A stretch of 7,575 nt of DNA from Candidatus Omnitrophota bacterium (GTDB taxonomy: Bacteria > Omnitrophota > Gorgyraeia > Gygaellales > Profunditerraquicolaceae), in the NCBI GenBank assembly GCA_028717045.1, contig JAQUON010000071.1, positions 1 to 7,575 of the forward strand. The letters run 5' to 3'. Shown piece by piece: positions 1-6,036 of the stretch. The notes beneath the pieces were generated by a model, which was not told the origin of the DNA, searched no databases, and was given only the letters and a program-made list of their open reading frames with translations. The number at the start of each line of letters is the position of its first letter. The stretch's first letter is position 1. A program made the position numbers and the translations under genes.

Positions 1-23
1 AGTTGGGTATCGATTTTACTCAT
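1..23 (-). CDS. Start of an unidentified gene, cut by the left edge of the window
   Basis: An ATG on the minus strand is preceded at a 7-nt spacing by a good Shine-Dalgarno sequence, AAGGAG (plus-strand 31-36). The frame stays open to the edge and reads MSKIDTQ, followed by an incomplete codon. It lies 81 nt downstream of the DUF3034 gene stop and in the same direction, so it is probably the next gene of the rrf2 operon. Seven residues are far too few to assign a product. The call rests only on the ribosome binding site, the open frame and colinearity with its neighbours. Confidence 0.5.
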
Positions 24-47
24 GCCTTTGCTCCTTTTGTAAGCTTG

Positions 48-85
48 AGATAAGGAGAGGGTTTTTCCCCCGCCTCTGCCTATCT
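48..85 (-). other. Imperfect inverted repeat (mRNA hairpin) between the DUF3034 gene and the next gene
   Basis: Two 13-nt arms (48-60 and 73-85) pair at 11 of 13 positions around a 12-nt loop. It lies 19 nt beyond the DUF3034 stop codon. On the minus-strand transcript it is followed by CAAGCTTAC, not a U-run, so it is not a standard intrinsic terminator. It could stabilise the 3' end of the upstream message, tune expression between the two genes, or act as a weak attenuator. The pairing is seen in the sequence; the role is inferred. Confidence 0.45.
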
Positions 86-104
86 TATTTGTAATGCATT
101 CTCA

Positions 105-944
105 TCAAAACGCATACTGCGCGCTCAAAACAACTCCCTGGCCCAGGCCTGTTTTATTGCCTGATTTGTGATTGCCTGCGTCAACATATGCCAGAATGAA
201 CGTCAGGTTCTTGTTTGGCGTCCAGGCAACGTGCGCATCCCAATAATTAGCATCTTTCCAGTCAGGATATCGCGCTCCCTGTTTAAATTCAAACCCGGCA
301 ATAAAATCCCCCGGGAGAACCACGTCGATATTGCCAAACGCTATTGTCTTCCTATCTTTGTCATATCCAAACACGCCCGTAGCCTTTCCTTTGGTGGAAA
401 GTGCGCCTGCGGAAAGCAGCAGAGGCCTGGGCAGCTGGGTAACCAACTTAGTTGCCACCAGATAATAATCGACGCTGCTTGCATCCACCCCCACGCCCAC
501 ATTGGAAGTATGTTTCAATATACCTCCGACAGATACCGCAGGAATGAATTTTGTGTCAAAGGCGTTTTCCGGCAATAGGAGCAGCTTACCTCCCAGGTTG
601 TTCTTATGTTTGGCGTTGACATTTGCCTGGTTGATAGTCTCATAACCGTAGGAAATTTCCAGCCTCTTAAAGAAGGTGTCCGCAATCCCGATAGTGGTCC
701 AATCTACATCAACGTCACTTAGACTTACATACCACCCGCCAAGCCTAGGCGCGCCTACTAAATCAACATCGTTGATTTTGATGTGGGTTTCGCTCCCTTC
801 GGAATCTGCCAGATACGCCAGCGGATTAAATGCGACTCCGCCCACCCCCTCAAGATTATTAAAAGGCGGCCCTGCCTGCGCAAATGATATTAAAAACACA
901 ACTATCAACACGGAGATCGCGCTCATTAATGCAATTCGTTTCAT
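105..944 (-). CDS. DUF3034 family outer-membrane-type beta-barrel protein
   Basis: This is a predicted secreted envelope protein of 279 residues. Residues 1-24 form a signal peptide: a basic start MKR, a hydrophobic core, and an AQA cleavage site before Gly25. The mature part alternates polar and hydrophobic residues like membrane beta strands and ends in Phe (SAQYAF), the usual last residue of outer-membrane barrels. It resembles DUF3034 proteins from memory: an EGVGG segment near 32-36, GVFGY near 190-194 followed by a charged stretch, and an ending with HVAWTPNKNLTF (238-249) and LAYVDAGN (251-258). No biochemical function is known to me for this family. The ATG at 944 is chosen over a TTG one codon upstream because GGAGG lies 5 nt before it. 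It follows rrf2 and yezD with a 118-nt leader, so it is likely co-transcribed with them. A porin-like role in uptake is possible but unproven. Confidence 0.75.
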   Translation of the reverse strand: MKRIALMSAISVLIVVFLISFAQAGPPFNNLEGVGGVAFNPLAYLADSEGSETHIKINDVDLVGAPRLGGWYVSLSDVDVDWTTIGIADTFFKRLEISYGYETINQANVNAKHKNNLGGKLLLLPENAFDTKFIPAVSVGGILKHTSNVGVGVDASSVDYYLVATKLVTQLPRPLLLSAGALSTKGKATGVFGYDKDRKTIAFGNIDVVLPGDFIAGFEFKQGARYPDWKDANYWDAHVAWTPNKNLTFILAYVDAGNHKSGNKTGLGQGVVLSAQYAF

Positions 945-972
945 CAAAACCTCCCAAAAAAGTACTTGATCT

Positions 973-984
973 CCAGTTGACTGG
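973..984. repeat. Short palindrome in the leader of the DUF3034 gene
   Basis: The sequence CCAGT-TG-ACTGG has perfect 5-nt arms around a 2-nt centre and lies about 29 nt upstream of the DUF3034 start codon, just before its ribosome binding site. It could be a protein binding site or a small mRNA stem, but a 10-base match of this kind can also occur by chance. No good promoter was found next to it. Confidence 0.25.
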
Positions 985-1019
985 TTGCATCGTGTACGGG
1001 TTAATTTTCAAAAGAGCAC

Positions 1020-1043
1020 TGTCTTTCGGCAGTCCGGCAGACA
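1020..1043 (-). other. Possible attenuator hairpin between yezD and the DUF3034 gene
   Basis: In the minus-strand transcript, TGTCT pairs with AGACA, and inside this CGG pairs with CCG around an ACTG loop. That gives an 8-bp stem with a 2x2 internal loop. Four Us follow about 6 nt later (GTGCTCTTTT), so it could be a weak or conditional terminator limiting transcription of the envelope gene relative to the regulator. It starts about 20 nt after the yezD stop. The structure is visible; its function is inferred. Confidence 0.35.
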
Positions 1044-1062
1044 AGGACAAGCATTTTCAGTG

Positions 1063-1248
1063 TTAGATACCACCACCTCCTTCAAGAAGCCAGACATCGT
1101 CAAACCGGTTCTTTTGAGATACCTCGATTTGGACTATCCGGGCATTATGCACGGTTATCAATATTGAGCCGTAGCGTAGGCCGTGTACCGTCTTACCTAT
1201 ATCTTTTATTATGGCGTCATTAACTATGTTTTTGCTTTTTTGTACCAT
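1063..1248 (-). CDS. yezD: YezD family small protein (DUF2292)
   Basis: This small soluble protein of 61 residues matches the YezD/DUF2292 family in both size and signature. The conserved block at about 24-49 reads LRYGSILITVHNARIVQIE and continues to a Lys-x-Arg-Phe motif. It starts with a short amphipathic helix (residues 7-22) and ends in a Gly-rich tail. I know of no established molecular function for the family. I recall it being found near sulfur-assimilation genes, but cannot verify that here. The ATG at 1248 gives the usual family length. A TTG at 1287 in the same frame would add 13 residues and overlap the end of rrf2 by 17 nt; neither start has a strong Shine-Dalgarno, only a GAGG about 15 nt before the ATG. 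Its position 22 nt after rrf2 implies the same mRNA and regulation. Confidence 0.8.
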   Translation of the reverse strand: MVQKSKNIVNDAIIKDIGKTVHGLRYGSILITVHNARIVQIEVSQKNRFDDVWLLEGGGGI

Positions 1249-1270
1249 ATGTCTATTCTCTGCCTCATTA

Positions 1271-1708
1271 TCAAATGGAATACTCAAATTCCCGCTTGTG
1301 GCTCTTTACCTGGTTAGCTAAATCCTCAAAGCTGACATTGTCGATTATATTCGAAGTTGTTAAAGCAACCTCTACCCAGATTGCGCGGAATACGCATTTA
1401 TAGATATCGGTGCATCCGGAATAGTTCTTTTCAACGCAGGTTATCGGCTCAATAGGGCCATCGATAAACCTGATTACTTCACCTAACTTTATACGGCTGG
1501 CAGGCCTGGCCAAAAGATACCCCCCTATCTTGCCGCGCCTGCTTTCGACAAAACCCCCTCTTTTTAAATCAAGAAGTACTTGCTCAAGGAATTTTATCGG
1601 TATATCTGCCTTCTTGGCTAGCTCGTGAATAGTTACTACTCTTCCTTCGTTAAGCGCCAGGTCAAGAACTGCTTTTAATGCGTAGTCTCCTCGGTAAGTT
1701 ATCCTCAC
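1271..1708 (-). CDS. Rrf2 family transcriptional regulator, probably Fe-S binding
   Basis: This 145-residue DNA-binding regulator has the normal Rrf2 length. The N-terminus (MRITYRGDYALKAVLDLA) is typical of the family. A winged helix-turn-helix spans about 25-70: the HTH is around HELAKKADIPIKFLEQVL and the wing is around SRRGKIGGYLLARP. Three cysteines, Cys91, Cys99 and Cys105 (C-x7-C-x5-C), sit where IscR, NsrR and RsrR bind an Fe-S cluster, so it probably senses iron-sulfur status, nitric oxide, redox or sulfur supply. The start codon is GTG, supported by AAGGAGG a few bases upstream (plus-strand 1713-1719). A strong promoter overlapped by an inverted repeat lies upstream, which suggests autoregulation. 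It heads the yezD and DUF3034 operon. Which signal and which subgroup (IscR, CymR or NsrR-like) cannot be told from sequence alone. Confidence 0.92.
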   Translation of the reverse strand: MRITYRGDYALKAVLDLALNEGRVVTIHELAKKADIPIKFLEQVLLDLKRGGFVESRRGKIGGYLLARPASRIKLGEVIRFIDGPIEPITCVEKNYSGCTDIYKCVFRAIWVEVALTTSNIIDNVSFEDLANQVKSHKREFEYSI

Positions 1709-1746
1709 TGCTCCTCCTTATTTCTCTATTAAGTCTATCAACATTG

Positions 1747-1769
1747 TAGAGTATAGCATGAAAACTCTA
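1747..1769. promoter_or_regulatory. Candidate Rrf2 operator (23-bp inverted repeat)
   Basis: The perfect 6-nt arms TAGAGT (1747-1752) and ACTCTA (1764-1769) are separated by 11 nt. The repeat covers the -10 element and most of the spacer of the rrf2 promoter, a position where a bound protein would block RNA polymerase. Its 23-bp overall size is close to known operators of dimeric Rrf2 proteins such as IscR and NsrR. The repeat is seen directly; binding by the adjacent regulator is inferred. Confidence 0.55.
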
Positions 1770-1777
1770 TTTGTCAA
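1750..1777 (-). promoter_or_regulatory. Sigma-70 promoter of the rrf2 operon
   Basis: On the minus strand the -35 is a perfect TTGACA (1772-1777), the spacer is 16 nt, and the -10 is TATACT (1750-1755) preceded by TGC, an extended -10 element. Transcription would start near 1743, giving a leader of about 35 nt before the GTG of rrf2. This is the strongest promoter in the window. Such a near-consensus site fits a gene that is held down by a repressor. Confidence 0.85.
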
Positions 1778-1786
1778 GTTTTTTTC

Positions 1787-1818
1787 AAAAGAAAAACCAG
1801 GGATGAACTTTACCCTGG
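1787..1818 (-). terminator. Intrinsic terminator of hppA
   Basis: In the minus-strand transcript CCAGGG (1813-1818) pairs with CCCTGG (1797-1802) around a 10-nt loop, and is followed by TTTTTCTTTT. It starts 18 nt after the hppA stop codon and ends just upstream of the rrf2 -35 box, so it separates the two transcription units. Confidence 0.85.
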
Positions 1819-1836
1819 CTTTACGATGGCAGGATG

Positions 1837-3942
1837 TTATTTAAAAAAGGTATTACGTACAATAAAAGAAGCAAACACAATAGATACCATGGACATTAAT
1901 TTAATGAGGATATTAAGTGAAGGGCCGGAGGTATCCTTAAAAGGGTCCCCTACTGTATCGCCGACTACCCCTGCCTTATGCGCCAATGAACCCTTGCCTC
2001 CGTGGTGGCCTTCTTCTATATATTTTTTCGCATTATCCCAGGCGCCACCGGAATTTGCCATCATTATAGCAAGCACAAAACCGCTTACCGTGGCGCCGGT
2101 CAAAAGACCCGCCTCTGCTTCAACTCCCACAAAAATCCCCACAAGCAAAGGCGCTGCAATAGCCATAAGCGCAGGCAGAATCATTTCTTTCTGTGCAGAG
2201 GCAGTTGCAATAGTAACACACCGGGCGTAATCAGGGTCGGCCTTGCCTTCCATAAGACCGGTTATTTCCTTGAATTGCCTGCGCACCTCAATTACAATTT
2301 TGCCCGCGGCTCTTCCTACTGCCTGCATAGTCAAAGAACAAAATAAAAAGGGCAACATTGCCCCGATAAAAAGGCCCACTAACACATTAGGATTCAGCAG
2401 GCTTAACATAATCTCTTTTCCCTCGATAAGAAGCACCTGTTCGCGGTACGCGGCAATAAGGGCAAGGGCAGTTAACGCGGCTGAACCAATCGCAAATCCT
2501 TTTCCTGTTGCTGCGGTGGTATTGCCCAACGCATCAAGGGCATCCGTCCTTTTTCTTACTTCCGCAGGAAGGCCAGACATCTCCGCATTACCCCCGGCAT
2601 TATCCGCAACCGGGCCATAGGCATCTGTTGCCAGAGTTATTCCTAACGTTGAAAGCATTCCTACCGCAGAAATAGCTACACCGTAAAGGCCGGTGTTAAA
2701 ATTGGCGGCTCCCCCCGATAGGAAATAGCTTGCCAGGATAGCGATCCCGACCACAATAACGGGCAACGCAGTTGACATCATCCCTACTGCCATTCCTTCT
2801 ATAATAACGGTTGCAGGGCCGGTGAGTGCAGCATCGGCAATGGCGCGCGTAGGCTTAAAGCCGCTTGAGGTAAAAAATTCGGTAATAAGGCCTATTACTA
2901 CTCCGGCAACAAGGCCGGATAGCACTGCCCAGTACACGCCGATGTGTTCCATTCCAAGCGTATATTTAATTAAGAAATAAGACGCAACCGCAATGAGCAA
3001 CGAGCTTGAGAATACGCCCTTTCTTAAGGCTGCCAAGAGCACAGGCTGGCTTGCATCTTCTTTGCTCCTGACAAAGAAAGTGCCGATTATCGAAGCAACG
3101 ACACCCACGGCTGCCATGACCATAGGCACGGTGACGCCTGCAACCCCTAAACCTGCGGCAACGCCGAGCGCCGAAGTAGCCACGATCGAACCCACATAGG
3201 ATTCATAAAGGTCTGCTCCCATGCCTGCGACATCTCCGACATTATCCCCGACATTATCGGCAATAACTGCGGGGTTGCGAGGGTCATCTTCCGGGATGCC
3301 TGCTTCAACCTTCCCTACTAAATCCGCACCCACATCTGCTGCCTTGGTAAAGATTCCGCCTCCAACCCTGGCAAAAAGGGCCATAGAACTTGCGCCCATC
3401 CCGAAACAGAGCATTGTAGAAGTAATTGCAGCGATCTTATCAATACCTGCGGGGGTAGGATGGAAAGAATAATACCAGTCAAGAAAATAATACCAAATGC
3501 TTAAATCAAGGAGCCCTAAACCCACCACCGTCAAGCCCATGACTGCCCCGCTTGAGAAAGCAACGCGAAGCCCAGCATTTAAGCTTTTCATGGCAGCGGC
3601 TGCAGTGCGGTTGGAGGATTGGGTGGCAATAGACATCCCGATAAAGCCCGACAGTCCCGAGAAAAAGCCTCCGGTCAAAAACGCAAAAGGGACAAAAATA
3701 ACCAAATATCCTTTTATGGCAAGCCACAAAAGAATACAAAACATCACTACAAAAAACAGAGCGACGCCGGCATATTGCCGTTTCAAATATGCCCATGCAC
3801 CGACCCTCACTGCCTGGGCAATCTGTTTCATTTTTTCCGTACCTTCATCTTTCTTCAAGATACTTAAGGCAAAGAAAGCGGCAAACCCCAGTGCCAGGAT
3901 AGACCCTACTGGCGCCAATAATAATAAATCAAACGGAATCAT
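1837..3942 (-). CDS. hppA: Membrane-bound ion-pumping pyrophosphatase (K+-dependent type)
   Basis: This integral membrane enzyme hydrolyses pyrophosphate and uses the energy to pump H+ and/or Na+ out of the cytoplasm. At 701 residues with about 16 hydrophobic segments it is full length. The catalytic loops are intact: DVGADLVGKVE (203-213), the paired DNVGDNVGD region (229-237), TDAYGPVADNAGGNAEM (439-455), and the C-terminal DNAKKYIE (636-643) and GDTVGDPFKDTSGPS (661-675). At GNTTAATGKG (473-482), Ala477 and Gly480 occupy the positions that are Lys and Thr in K+-independent pumps, which points to the K+-dependent class. Glu247 in ADLYES lies where Na+-pumping members carry their semi-conserved Glu. 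Sodium transport, alone or with protons, is therefore plausible but needs a tree or assay. The ATG is backed by GGGAGGA (plus-strand 3946-3952). It has its own promoter and terminator, so it is probably transcribed alone. Confidence 0.97.
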   Translation of the reverse strand: MIPFDLLLLAPVGSILALGFAAFFALSILKKDEGTEKMKQIAQAVRVGAWAYLKRQYAGVALFFVVMFCILLWLAIKGYLVIFVPFAFLTGGFFSGLSGFIGMSIATQSSNRTAAAAMKSLNAGLRVAFSSGAVMGLTVVGLGLLDLSIWYYFLDWYYSFHPTPAGIDKIAAITSTMLCFGMGASSMALFARVGGGIFTKAADVGADLVGKVEAGIPEDDPRNPAVIADNVGDNVGDVAGMGADLYESYVGSIVATSALGVAAGLGVAGVTVPMVMAAVGVVASIIGTFFVRSKEDASQPVLLAALRKGVFSSSLLIAVASYFLIKYTLGMEHIGVYWAVLSGLVAGVVIGLITEFFTSSGFKPTRAIADAALTGPATVIIEGMAVGMMSTALPVIVVGIAILASYFLSGGAANFNTGLYGVAISAVGMLSTLGITLATDAYGPVADNAGGNAEMSGLPAEVRKRTDALDALGNTTAATGKGFAIGSAALTALALIAAYREQVLLIEGKEIMLSLLNPNVLVGLFIGAMLPFLFCSLTMQAVGRAAGKIVIEVRRQFKEITGLMEGKADPDYARCVTIATASAQKEMILPALMAIAAPLLVGIFVGVEAEAGLLTGATVSGFVLAIMMANSGGAWDNAKKYIEEGHHGGKGSLAHKAGVVGDTVGDPFKDTSGPSLNILIKLMSMVSIVFASFIVRNTFFK

Positions 3943-3974
3943 TCTTCCTCCCTTGTAATTAAAAAATTTATCCT

Positions 3975-4007
3975 ATGATAACATACCTTTTGAAAAAAGC
4001 AATACAA
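3975..4007 (-). promoter_or_regulatory. Probable hppA promoter
   Basis: Two overlapping sigma-70-like pairs can be read on the minus strand, each with a 16-nt spacer. One is TTGCTT (3997-4002) with TATCAT (3975-3980); the other is TTGTAT (4002-4007) with TATGTT (3980-3985). Both lie in the short AT-rich gap upstream of hppA, about 35-40 nt before its start codon. Neither is close to consensus, so the exact start site is uncertain. Confidence 0.5.
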
Positions 4008-4009
4008 TT

Positions 4010-4018
4010 CCCCCCCCC
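4010..4018. repeat. Homopolymer tract of nine C
   Basis: Nine consecutive C on the plus strand (G on the coding strand) lie between the acetyltransferase stop codon and the hppA promoter, about 3-8 nt upstream of its candidate -35 boxes. Runs of this length are prone to slippage in replication and also to sequencing error. Confidence 0.8.
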
Positions 4019-4027
4019 TGCCCCGCT

Positions 4028-4672
4028 TTAAAGCCTTTTGCCGTAGGTATACACCGAAATAGCGTGACCAAGAATATTTTTAAAATAAGACCTGTTTGCC
4101 CGGTACAGCAAACGAAAACCAATTTTTTCAAAAAACAACGTTGCCTTTTCTGACATAGTCGAAAGGCAAACCCCTCCTACCTTATGTTCCTGTAAATATG
4201 CCAGAAAAGAAGAAACGAGCATTCCGCCTATCCCCTGGCCTCGATATTCCTTGCGGATATTAATATGCAGGGTGGCAGGAAACTCTGCATGAAAATCCGG
4301 CGCATACAATTCTTGCGCAAAAAGACTTTTTATAAGGAGAAGAATGAACCTGGCATTATTCCTTGAAAAGAAGGCGCCGGACACTAGGCCTTTGAGCAAT
4401 ATTTTCGTAGCTATCTTCAAGAAAAAAACCTTTTGGATCCTGCGCGTATCGGTTGACCCCAAAAGATAGCCGATAATTCTATTATCGGCTTCTGCGACAA
4501 AACAAGACTGCGGCTCATAATCGGTAAAGTAAAGAGTCAGAAAATCGGCGAGGACCTCCTTGCCGTCGAAAAATACATCAGCGGGCTCTCCCATAAAAGC
4601 AGTGAGCCAGGCGATCTGGCGCACGCTCTCCCTGTCAGGCGGGGCGTATTTTCTTACCGCTACGCCGGTCAT
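4028..4672 (-). CDS. GNAT family N-acetyltransferase
   Basis: This predicted cytoplasmic enzyme of 214 residues transfers an acetyl group from acetyl-CoA to an amine. The acetyl-CoA binding loop is clear at RGQGIGG (144-150), preceded by the beta strand TLHINIR (134-140) and followed by the helix MLVSSFLAYL. The C-terminal FFEKIGFRLL (180-189) is the common GNAT end motif. The segment around FPATLHINIRKEYRGQGIG resembles GNATs whose strand reads YPAHLHID, a group I associate with sugar or glycan N-acetyl metabolism; this is a weak hint from memory. Its ATG overlaps the TGA of the upstream deacetylase gene (ATGA, 4669-4672), so the two are almost certainly translationally coupled. The substrate is unknown. 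A hydrophobic stretch at 83-118 is longer than in a minimal GNAT fold and could be a substrate lid or a membrane-contacting insert. No terminator is visible after it. Confidence 0.88.
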   Translation of the reverse strand: MTGVAVRKYAPPDRESVRQIAWLTAFMGEPADVFFDGKEVLADFLTLYFTDYEPQSCFVAEADNRIIGYLLGSTDTRRIQKVFFLKIATKILLKGLVSGAFFSRNNARFILLLIKSLFAQELYAPDFHAEFPATLHINIRKEYRGQGIGGMLVSSFLAYLQEHKVGGVCLSTMSEKATLFFEKIGFRLLYRANRSYFKNILGHAISVYTYGKRL

Positions 4673-6036
4673 TTCTTACGCAACTGCAGTATCCGCCAGG
4701 CATTGGTATCGATTAAAGAGGAGGAAGCGGTACGAATACTGCTTAAGATGTATTCCGGGCTACCTAGACTTGCCAGCGGGATTTTCAAGATAAGGGCGTC
4801 CCTCTCAATGCTTTTTTGTAATCCCTTGATAAAAACCACGCTCTTTTTTTCCTTCACCCGCACGCTGCCTGCGCCTGCGGTAATCTGTATCTTGGGCATC
4901 GCTGCAAAATCGGTATCGTGCCTGTAGCCGAGCAGAAAAATACTGATGCGGGCCTTGCCGATAAGCTTCTTTCTCAACTTTACCCTTACATATAAGTTAT
5001 TGCCTTTATACGCATACCCGACAACCGGCAAAAAAGAGGCAGGCTCATCCGTATTGCTCTCTTCGTTAAGAGACTGCCAGTAGAACTCTTCCCGCCCCTG
5101 CATTTTAAGAAACAGTGGCGGGAAATCGCCAAAAATCTCGTTTTTGCGCGCAAAGGTGAATAAATAAGGCGGGTTGTATTTAATCTGGCTTTTATAAAAC
5201 GAGACTGCCTTATATTTACGCTGGATTTCTTCTTCTGTGAGAGCAAGGCCCTGCCAGGGAATACTGCAATGCAACAGCCGTTTCGGAGGGGAAATGGTAA
5301 GTCCGGGATGATAGCCCCTGGGCTTAGGCCAGCCTACCACGTGGATCAGGTACGCAAAGAGTTGCGGCTCTTTAAGCTCTTGGCTGAGGTCCCACAGCGC
5401 TATTCTTAAGAAAAGATACAGCGCCTTATGGTCCCTGTTGGAATCTGCGGGGTGAGAAACGAATATTTTGTTCGGCTTATACTCACGAAGCACTTTTTTG
5501 ATATCCCCCAAAATGCTCTCGCCTACGTAAGGTGCATTGGGAGAAAGGGCGTCCTGGTAGGGGACCCGGGAAATCCGCGTGAGAAGGTAACGAAAAGGCT
5601 TTGTGCCCCCCCAGTATTTGGTAAGGATTTCCATTGTCCCGAAATCAGGGTAACCGAGGAATATCAAATCCTTACGTGTAAGCCCCAGGGATTCCATCGC
5701 GGAAACAGTCTCCTCTTTTCTTATCTTGCCCATATAAATGAAACCGCTCTTTTTCAGAACCAGCCTTTTTTCATACACTATGAAAGCGAGTTCATTATGG
5801 TCGCCGTTGGTATAACAGACTACCTTTACCTGTGCCCCTGTCTTACGTGCGCGCTGGATAACGCCTGCAGTGCCTATGGACTCATCGTCCGGGTGGGGTG
5901 CTAAGATAAGCACTTTGTCGCGACGGTTAAAAGGGGGGATTTCTGTATTGTCCTGGGCAAGGCAGCAAAGATGAACGCAAAGGAGAAAAAGGAAAAAAAG
6001 GAATAGTGTAAGTAAGCTTTTATTTTTTCGGGGCAC
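4669..6036 (-). CDS. Exported PIG-L family zinc deacetylase with a C-terminal beta-rich domain
   Basis: This predicted extracytoplasmic Zn-dependent N-deacetylase has about 455 residues. A signal peptide (about 1-28) has a basic start, PRKNK, then a Leu/Phe-rich core ending at CCLAQ; there is no clear lipobox. The PIG-L/LmbE domain (about 40-300) carries APHPDDE (46-52), TNGD (76-79) and HPADSNRDH (195-203), which supply the zinc ligands and catalytic Asp typical of GlcNAc-type deacetylases. The last 130 residues or so are beta-rich and end with TNAWRILQL, resembling a DOMON or CBM9-like carbohydrate or ligand binding fold; this is a tentative match. No ATG fits. GTG at 6036 gives a short signal peptide n-region, while TTG at 6057 would add seven residues; neither has a good Shine-Dalgarno. 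Either start overlaps the end of lgt, and the stop overlaps the GNAT start. The target could be a cell-surface glycan or amino sugar. Confidence 0.88.
   Translation of the reverse strand: MPRKNKSLLTLFLFFLFLLCVHLCCLAQDNTEIPPFNRRDKVLILAPHPDDESIGTAGVIQRARKTGAQVKVVCYTNGDHNELAFIVYEKRLVLKKSGFIYMGKIRKEETVSAMESLGLTRKDLIFLGYPDFGTMEILTKYWGGTKPFRYLLTRISRVPYQDALSPNAPYVGESILGDIKKVLREYKPNKIFVSHPADSNRDHKALYLFLRIALWDLSQELKEPQLFAYLIHVVGWPKPRGYHPGLTISPPKRLLHCSIPWQGLALTEEEIQRKYKAVSFYKSQIKYNPPYLFTFARKNEIFGDFPPLFLKMQGREEFYWQSLNEESNTDEPASFLPVVGYAYKGNNLYVRVKLRKKLIGKARISIFLLGYRHDTDFAAMPKIQITAGAGSVRVKEKKSVVFIKGLQKSIERDALILKIPLASLGSPEYILSSIRTASSSLIDTNAWRILQLRKK

Noticed and set aside
168..578. Plus-strand frame of 136 codons opposite the DUF3034 gene
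   Set aside because: It starts within the antisense of a gene with a clear signal peptide and family motifs; its translation shows no domain and no credible start signal.
859..1050. Minus-strand frame of 63 codons between yezD and the DUF3034 gene
   Set aside because: It begins at TTG with no ribosome binding site and runs through the signal-peptide region of the real gene in another frame.
1826..3958. Several long plus-strand open frames opposite hppA
   Set aside because: They are antisense shadows of a conserved full-length pyrophosphatase, have proline/alanine-rich low-complexity translations, and have no recognisable domains or ribosome binding sites.
4025..4034. Palindrome GCTTTAAAGC over the acetyltransferase stop codon as a terminator
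   Set aside because: It is only 10 bp with no loop, has no following U-run, and is largely explained by the codons around the stop.
5428..5904. Plus-strand frame of 158 codons opposite the PIG-L gene
   Set aside because: It is antisense to the conserved zinc-binding domain of the deacetylase and shows no domain of its own.
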